Origin: Candidatus Glassbacteria bacterium RIFCSPLOWO2_12_FULL_58_11
GTDB lineage: Bacteria > Gemmatimonadota > Glassbacteria > GWA2-58-10
DNA length: 28,007 nt
NCBI GenBank assembly: GCA_001780825.1
Contig: MFIX01000157.1
Location: forward strand, 1 to 28,007
Direction: 5' to 3'
The notes beneath the pieces were generated by a model. That model made no database searches, was not told the DNA's origin, and was given only the letters and a program-made list of their open reading frames with translations. Position 1 is the first letter of the stretch. Every line of letters begins with the position of its first letter. Below, one piece after another: positions 23,892 to 28,007 of the stretch. The position numbers and the translations under genes were made by a program.

Positions 23892-23921
23892 GTCTTTTTT
23901 TAATAGGTCTAATAAGAAAAA

Positions 23922-23955
23922 GCCGCATCTTCCAATAATTTAAAGAAGATACGGC
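23922..23955 (-). terminator. Terminator downstream of tRNA-Arg
   Basis: Arms GCCGCATCTTC (23922-23932) and GAAGATACGGC (23945-23955), one mismatch, 12-base loop, followed on the minus strand by TTTTTCTTATT. It lies just beyond the tRNA CCA end and inside the proposed element. Confidence 0.8.
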
Positions 23956-23964
23956 CTTTATTTA

Positions 23965-24041
23965 TGGCGCCCTCTGCGCGAATCGAACGCGCGACCTACA
24001 GATTAGAAGTCTGTTGCTCTATCCAACTGAGCTAAGAGGGC
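23965..24041 (-). tRNA. tRNA-Arg (anticodon UCU)
   Basis: A complete 77-base gene with encoded CCA. Acceptor GCCCTCT pairs with AGAGGGC, the discriminator is G, and TAGCTCAGTTGGATAGAGC is the D arm. The anticodon arm is ACAGA-CTTCTAA-TCTGT with anticodon TCT; the T arm is CGCGCG-TTCGATT-CGCGC-like. It reads the AGA/AGG Arg codons. Its 3' end is duplicated at 22619-22652, marking it as an integration site. Confidence 0.97.
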
Positions 24042-24078
24042 GTTTGGTCAAGAGTTCCAAGTCTTATAACCGGCTAAG

Positions 24079-24107
24079 AAAATAAGCCGCCGGCCCGACT
24101 TTTTCAA
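24079..24107 (-). promoter_or_regulatory. Promoter of tRNA-Arg
   Basis: Minus strand TTGAAA (24102-24107), 17 GC-rich bases, TATTTT (24079-24084), placing the start about 30 bases before the mature tRNA. Confidence 0.6.
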
Positions 24108-24143
24108 GAGCGAAGATAATAGTCCTAAATATAAAGACTTAGC

Positions 24144-26348
24144 CTACCATCCCGGCTGGTAATCGTAAAACTTGTAGCTTGCGGCATTCCCGACTTTCAA
24201 ATACCTCCGGCTGATAACCGGTCCTGTGTCAGCCCCTCCCTCCGGGGTGAATTCGGCTAGCAGAAGATAGCCTCCGGGCTGCTGCGGCAGCTGAATTGCC
24301 ACTGGCGTGTATTTTTTCAGGTAGCCGGGGAGAGTGAGCGAAAGCTCCCGGCTGACAGTCTCCTGTCCCGCGGAGTCCAGTATCCGTAATTTTACCCGGC
24401 CCTTGACCTCGGACTTCAGGTCATTTACCCCGGCCAGGTCGAAAGAGAGCCAGGCGCCCGGCTCCAGCGGCGGGACATCCCGGTTGTAGCGGCTATCCTG
24501 CAGGTCGATAAAGACCGCGGCCGGGGCGAAACAGTGTTTGAACCATTTAAGGGCGGGACCCGGGTTCAGCCCGGCCACCGGGCCGGTGAACCAGTCTCCG
24601 GTAAAGCCGTAATTGTTGGTCAGGTAGCAGAAAGCCAGTACGCCGGCAAAGGAGCGCTCGGCGCGCAGCCACTCGGTCTGGAGCTGGACCCAGTAGGCTT
24701 GGAATTCGCGCCGCTCCTCCGGGGTCGCCTGTTCCCCCAGATAATAGGCGTAAACTCCGATCGTGAGCTTGGCCGGGCGGCCATCGCGCCAAAGCCAGAC
24801 CCAGCCGTATTCATTGACCAGCTGCGCCGCGCCGCTGTTGAGGAAGCTCTGGCGGGAGGGCGGCCAGTACTGAAGGTCGCCGAGGGGATAAGGCGGATCG
24901 CCCGGCTGGTCCCGAAAGCCTGTCCGGTGGCCGAACACCATATAAGGGTGCGGCTCATCCATCTCATCCAGGGTCATGTGTTCGCTGGTCATGTAGCCGG
25001 CATCCCAGATACGGGTCGGATCGAGTTTTTTCAGCTCCGGGATCAGGCTGTTGCCGATATACGAGTCCCAGTTCTCGTTGATCGCATCCCAGATGGTGAT
25101 ACTCGGGTGATTGCCATCGCTCCAGACCCAGTCGCTGTATTCGGCGCGGATCTGCTCGTCCCAGCCGTGGCTCTGCCAGTAGAGCCATTCGTTCTGCAGC
25201 AGCAGGCCGGATTCATCGGCGATATCGTACCAGAAGTCCGGGGCGATCCCCACGCAAATGCGCATGGCGTTCCAGCCCAGTTTTTGGGGGATCTCGCTGA
25301 GAAGTTTTTTCACCCAGGTACGGTCCCAAGGCAGACCGGCGCACTCCGGGTCCTCGAAAAAGCGGTGGAGGGTGATATTGGTCCCGCGAAGAAATATTTT
25401 CTCGCCGTTAAGCGTAAAATGTTTCCCCTCACGGCCGAAATCGCGCATCCCGAAATTCTTTACGATACTGTCGCTCACCGCTCCATCCAGGCCTTTGAGC
25501 AGGATCACCGCCCGGTAGAGGAACGGGTCATCCGGGAACCAGAGGTGCGCGCCCGCCAGCGGCAGATCTATTGATACCTCCGTCAGGTTGTCCCTTTTAA
25601 GCTCCACAGTCTGCTTCGAGGCCGAGGCCGCCGGCTTGCCGCTGTCTTTCTCGTAAACAGCGACCTGGATCGTGCAGCTGTCCGCCATCGGATCGCCGTA
25701 ACGGACCTGGGCGCTGATAAAGCTGCGGACCTGGAGCTTGATAGTGGCTTTGGCCTGGCTGACCGAGGGCAGGACCAGTGCGCGGCTGATCCGGAAAGTC
25801 CCGCTGAACGATAGCGAGACCTCATCCCAAATACCCGGCCAGTAGGTCACTTTTTCCTTGTCCGTGCTTCCCGCGGCCTGCGAGGGCAGCCGCTTGCGGT
25901 CATCCAGACACACCAGCAGCTCGTTCTCCGTTCCATAGCGCAGGGCTGCCGAGGCAATGAACTCGACCGGGGTGTAGCAGGCCACCGACTGCCCCAGGTC
26001 GATTCCGTTGAGAATGGCCCGGGTGATATATTTGCTCTTGCGCAGAGTCAGGACCGCCTGAGAATCTTTCAGGTCCGCGGAAACTGTAAACTTTTTGCGA
26101 TACCAGTTGTAGCGCGACTGGTAAGTGCCCGCGCGATATGCCTCGAGTTGTTCGATTTTGGGCTCGGCCAGAAAGATCAGGCCCGGCACCGGAATGCTGC
26201 GGGTGAACTTTTTCGGCGGAAATGCCGCCTCGGTCTGGTCGAACTCCCAGGTGCCGTTCAGGTCAATGATTCTGCGAGCCTGGAGACTTCCGGCTGAGGA
26301 GCTTAAAGCCAGCAGCGTGACCGCGATCACTGATAAAGATTTATTCAT
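24144..26348 (-). CDS. Secreted glycoside hydrolase family 2 enzyme
   Basis: A 734-residue exported beta-glycosidase. A signal peptide (MNKSLSVIAVTLLALSSSAGSLQA) is followed by the GH2 sugar-binding jelly roll (IIDLNGTWEFD, YNWYRKKFTV, AILNGIDLGQ), an Ig-like domain and the TIM barrel beginning near FTLNGEKIFLRGTNITLHR. The acid/base is in INENWDS (the family NE pair), and the nucleophile is most likely the Glu of VNEYGW. GH2 includes beta-galactosidase, beta-glucuronidase and beta-mannosidase; sequence alone does not decide. The ATG at 26348 has AAGGAGGG upstream and begins the signal peptide. It lies 48 bases after the MFS porter gene, so one operon is likely. Confidence 0.9.
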   Translation of the reverse strand: MNKSLSVIAVTLLALSSSAGSLQARRIIDLNGTWEFDQTEAAFPPKKFTRSIPVPGLIFLAEPKIEQLEAYRAGTYQSRYNWYRKKFTVSADLKDSQAVLTLRKSKYITRAILNGIDLGQSVACYTPVEFIASAALRYGTENELLVCLDDRKRLPSQAAGSTDKEKVTYWPGIWDEVSLSFSGTFRISRALVLPSVSQAKATIKLQVRSFISAQVRYGDPMADSCTIQVAVYEKDSGKPAASASKQTVELKRDNLTEVSIDLPLAGAHLWFPDDPFLYRAVILLKGLDGAVSDSIVKNFGMRDFGREGKHFTLNGEKIFLRGTNITLHRFFEDPECAGLPWDRTWVKKLLSEIPQKLGWNAMRICVGIAPDFWYDIADESGLLLQNEWLYWQSHGWDEQIRAEYSDWVWSDGNHPSITIWDAINENWDSYIGNSLIPELKKLDPTRIWDAGYMTSEHMTLDEMDEPHPYMVFGHRTGFRDQPGDPPYPLGDLQYWPPSRQSFLNSGAAQLVNEYGWVWLWRDGRPAKLTIGVYAYYLGEQATPEERREFQAYWVQLQTEWLRAERSFAGVLAFCYLTNNYGFTGDWFTGPVAGLNPGPALKWFKHCFAPAAVFIDLQDSRYNRDVPPLEPGAWLSFDLAGVNDLKSEVKGRVKLRILDSAGQETVSRELSLTLPGYLKKYTPVAIQLPQQPGGYLLLAEFTPEGGADTGPVISRRYLKVGNAASYKFYDYQPGW

Positions 26349-26396
26349 GAATCCCTCCTTTGTAGCTTCAGCCATCTGGCGCAGCCGCTCAGGCAC

Positions 26397-27800
26397 TCAG
26401 CTTTGCGGCTGCCACAGGCGCTCGATTTCCTCGAGGGTCTTGCCCCGGGTCTCGGGAACGAAGAACAGGACAAAGATCAGCAGCCCCAGGCAGGACAGCC
26501 CGTAAACCCAGAACGGGAAACCATGCCTGAATATTTCCAAAAGCCTCGGGTTTTCGTTCAACATCGGGAAGGTCTGAGAGACAATGAAATTGGCGATCCA
26601 GATACATACCGTGGCGATCGCCATCGCCCTCCCCCGGAGACGGGTCGGAAATATCTCCGAGAGCACCACCCAGCCCACCGGCCCGATCGAGAGGGCGAAA
26701 CTGGCGATAAAGCCGAGGATGAAAATCAGCGACCACCAGCCAGTCGAGCGGAAATAAAAGGCCAGCCCGAACGACCAGAGCGAAAGGATCATTCCCACGG
26801 CGCCGATAACCATCAGCGGCTTTCTTCCCAGCCGGTCGACAGTCCAGTAGGCGATAAAGGTGGCGATCAGGTTGACCGCCCCTACCGCCACGGTCTGCAG
26901 CAGCGCGCTGCTGGTGCCGGACCCCAGGGTCTTGAATATTTCCGGCGCATAGTAGAGCACTGCATTGATCCCGGTAAACTGGGAAAACATCGCCAGGGCC
27001 ACCCCGATCACCAGGGCGGTGCGCAACCCCCGCTGGAAAAGCTGGGACAGGGAGCCGCTCTCGCCTTCAATGGACAGCTCGATCTCTTTGAGCTCCTGGC
27101 GCGCGGCAACTGAGCCGCCGGCGCGGGTGAGCACATGCAAGGCCTCGTCCGGACGGCCCTTTTCGGTCAGCCAGCGGGGGCTTTCCGGTACTATAAAAAG
27201 TAGCAGCAGGAACAGCAGGGCCGGCAGGCTTTCAGAGCCGAACATCCAGCGCCAGCCCAGGCTCTGGTTCCAAAGTTCATCCCCCAGCCCGGCGATCAGG
27301 TAGTTGACAAAGAAAACAAGCTGGATGCCGATCACGATCGCGAACTGGTAAACTGTCACCATTCTTCCCCGGATATGCGAGGGAGAGATTTCGGCGATAT
27401 AAACCGGCGCGGCCATGGAGGAGGCGCCTACCCCGACTCCGCCGATCATCCTGAAGATGACGAACTCGGTTATGTTGCGCGGCAGCGCGGTCCCAATCGC
27501 CGAGACCAGGAACATCACCGCCGAAAAAATGAGCACCTTTTTCCTGCCGAATTTGTCGCTCAGGCTTCCGGCGATCAGCACCCCGATTATGCACCCGGCC
27601 AGGGCGCTGGAAACCGCCCAGCCGGTCCAGGTAGCATTGAGGTCGAAATGCCTCTGCAGGAAGCCGATCGCTCCGGAGATCACCGCGGTGTCATAGCCCA
27701 GCAGGAACCCGCCCTGGGCGGCGATTATGCTCACGCCCAGCACGTAACGCAGGCTGCCGCCCTGTTCACCGGCGGTTCGGGCGGTCATTGGCTGATTCAT
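26397..27800 (-). CDS. MFS sugar porter (SP family)
   Basis: A 467-residue, 12-helix proton:sugar symporter or sugar facilitator. Family signatures are present: GGFLLGYDTAVISGA in helix 1, DKFGRKK in loop 2-3, APVYIAEISPSHIRGRMV after helix 4, PESPRWL in the central loop, DRLGRKP in loop 8-9, and PETRGKTLEEIE at the C-terminus. XylE- and AraE-like proteins share these; the substrate is probably the sugar released by the GH2 enzyme encoded next. ATG 27800 follows AAGGAAAA. The 207 bases upstream show no gene and no clear promoter, only a small GCCGG/CCGGC hairpin. Confidence 0.92.
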   Translation of the reverse strand: MNQPMTARTAGEQGGSLRYVLGVSIIAAQGGFLLGYDTAVISGAIGFLQRHFDLNATWTGWAVSSALAGCIIGVLIAGSLSDKFGRKKVLIFSAVMFLVSAIGTALPRNITEFVIFRMIGGVGVGASSMAAPVYIAEISPSHIRGRMVTVYQFAIVIGIQLVFFVNYLIAGLGDELWNQSLGWRWMFGSESLPALLFLLLLFIVPESPRWLTEKGRPDEALHVLTRAGGSVAARQELKEIELSIEGESGSLSQLFQRGLRTALVIGVALAMFSQFTGINAVLYYAPEIFKTLGSGTSSALLQTVAVGAVNLIATFIAYWTVDRLGRKPLMVIGAVGMILSLWSFGLAFYFRSTGWWSLIFILGFIASFALSIGPVGWVVLSEIFPTRLRGRAMAIATVCIWIANFIVSQTFPMLNENPRLLEIFRHGFPFWVYGLSCLGLLIFVLFFVPETRGKTLEEIERLWQPQS

Positions 27801-28007
27801 GTTCGCTTTTCCTTGAAATGTCTTTCGACTGGCCAGAAATTTTCAGTTATTCGGGCAGGGAAATATTGACTTAGGGCCGGTAAAACACAGCACGGAAAAT
27901 ACAGCCGGCTGCCCCGGCAATCAATCAAAATAATAAACTAATCGATGCCTTTTCCCGAAAATTGCCATCCGACTTACATGTCAGCGGCTGGAGCTCCGAT
28001 TGCTGTT

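Larger units (their letters stand above)
22619..23997. mobile_element. Small integrated element or island remnant at tRNA-Arg
   Basis: A 34-base identical direct repeat flanks this segment: 22619-22652 and 23964-23997, the second being the 3' part of the intact tRNA-Arg gene including the T arm, acceptor strand and CCA. This is the usual result of tyrosine-recombinase integration into a tRNA 3' end, with the intact gene rebuilt at one end. Each copy is followed on the minus strand by its own terminator. The 1.3 kb between holds a two-helix membrane protein gene, a possible tiny ORF and a truncated MarR gene, but no integrase. It is therefore either a deletion remnant or a satellite element moved in trans. 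Confidence 0.65.

Noticed and set aside
24534..25574. 346-residue plus-strand frame opposite the GH2 gene
   Set aside because: A shadow frame: the minus strand has the signal peptide, domains and catalytic motifs of GH2.
1..28007. CRISPR array or rRNA genes
   Set aside because: No regularly spaced repeats of 20-40 bases and no rRNA-like sequence were seen on reading through.

Overview
The window is a stretch of bacterial chromosome, about 57-60% GC in most genes, with short intergenic gaps, Shine-Dalgarno starts and both sigma70- and sigma54-type promoters. Secreted sugar hydrolases (GH20, GH2), a CehA/McbA-type metallohydrolase, a PhyH-type dioxygenase, a sugar-porter MFS protein and a Gfo/Idh/MocA oxidoreductase point to a heterotroph using glycans or organic debris. 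I infer an uncultivated Gram-negative lineage, perhaps of the FCB/Latescibacterota/Glassbacteria kind. No marker gene is present, so this placement is weak.

Layout. 194-3300 (+): a secreted CehA-like protein and a PhyH-like dioxygenase, ended by a hairpin. 3594-5234 (-): a secreted beta-N-acetylhexosaminidase. 5332-12954 (-): the most striking block, eight certain genes read in one direction. Read 5' to 3' these are a molybdenum-storage-protein-like kinase-fold gene, an EcfT-like membrane protein with a C-terminal extension resembling an S component, two more storage-protein paralogues, a second molybdate-binding lipoprotein, and modA-modB-modC. A further small ORF may overlap the start of the EcfT-like gene. 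13172-17187 (+): a divergent pstSCAB phosphate operon preceded by five 7-bp Pho-box repeats at exact 11-bp spacing. 17455-18939 (-): a tiny Cys-rich protein, an ArsR-family repressor and a PilZ protein. 19260-20927 (-): a sigma54 activator with XylR-N/V4R sensor domains and an altered GAFTGA loop. It is divergent from a small membrane protein (21140, +) that has a good -24/-12 promoter. 21460-22476 (-): an oxidoreductase. 22619-23997: a short element flanked by a duplicated tRNA-Arg 3' end, holding a small membrane protein gene and a truncated MarR gene. 23965-24041 (-): tRNA-Arg(UCU). 24144-27800 (-): a two-gene sugar operon (MFS porter, then GH2 hydrolase).

How they work together. The 5.3-13 kb block reads as a complete oxyanion metal system: two periplasmic binding lipoproteins and ModBC for import, three different MoSto-type subunits that could store molybdate or tungstate as polyoxometalate inside a cage, and an unexplained ECF-like membrane protein embedded among the storage genes. 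Three storage paralogues plus an ECF-like protein is my best candidate for an undescribed system. The tRNA-Arg att duplication and the sigma54 activator/promoter pair are the next most interesting points.
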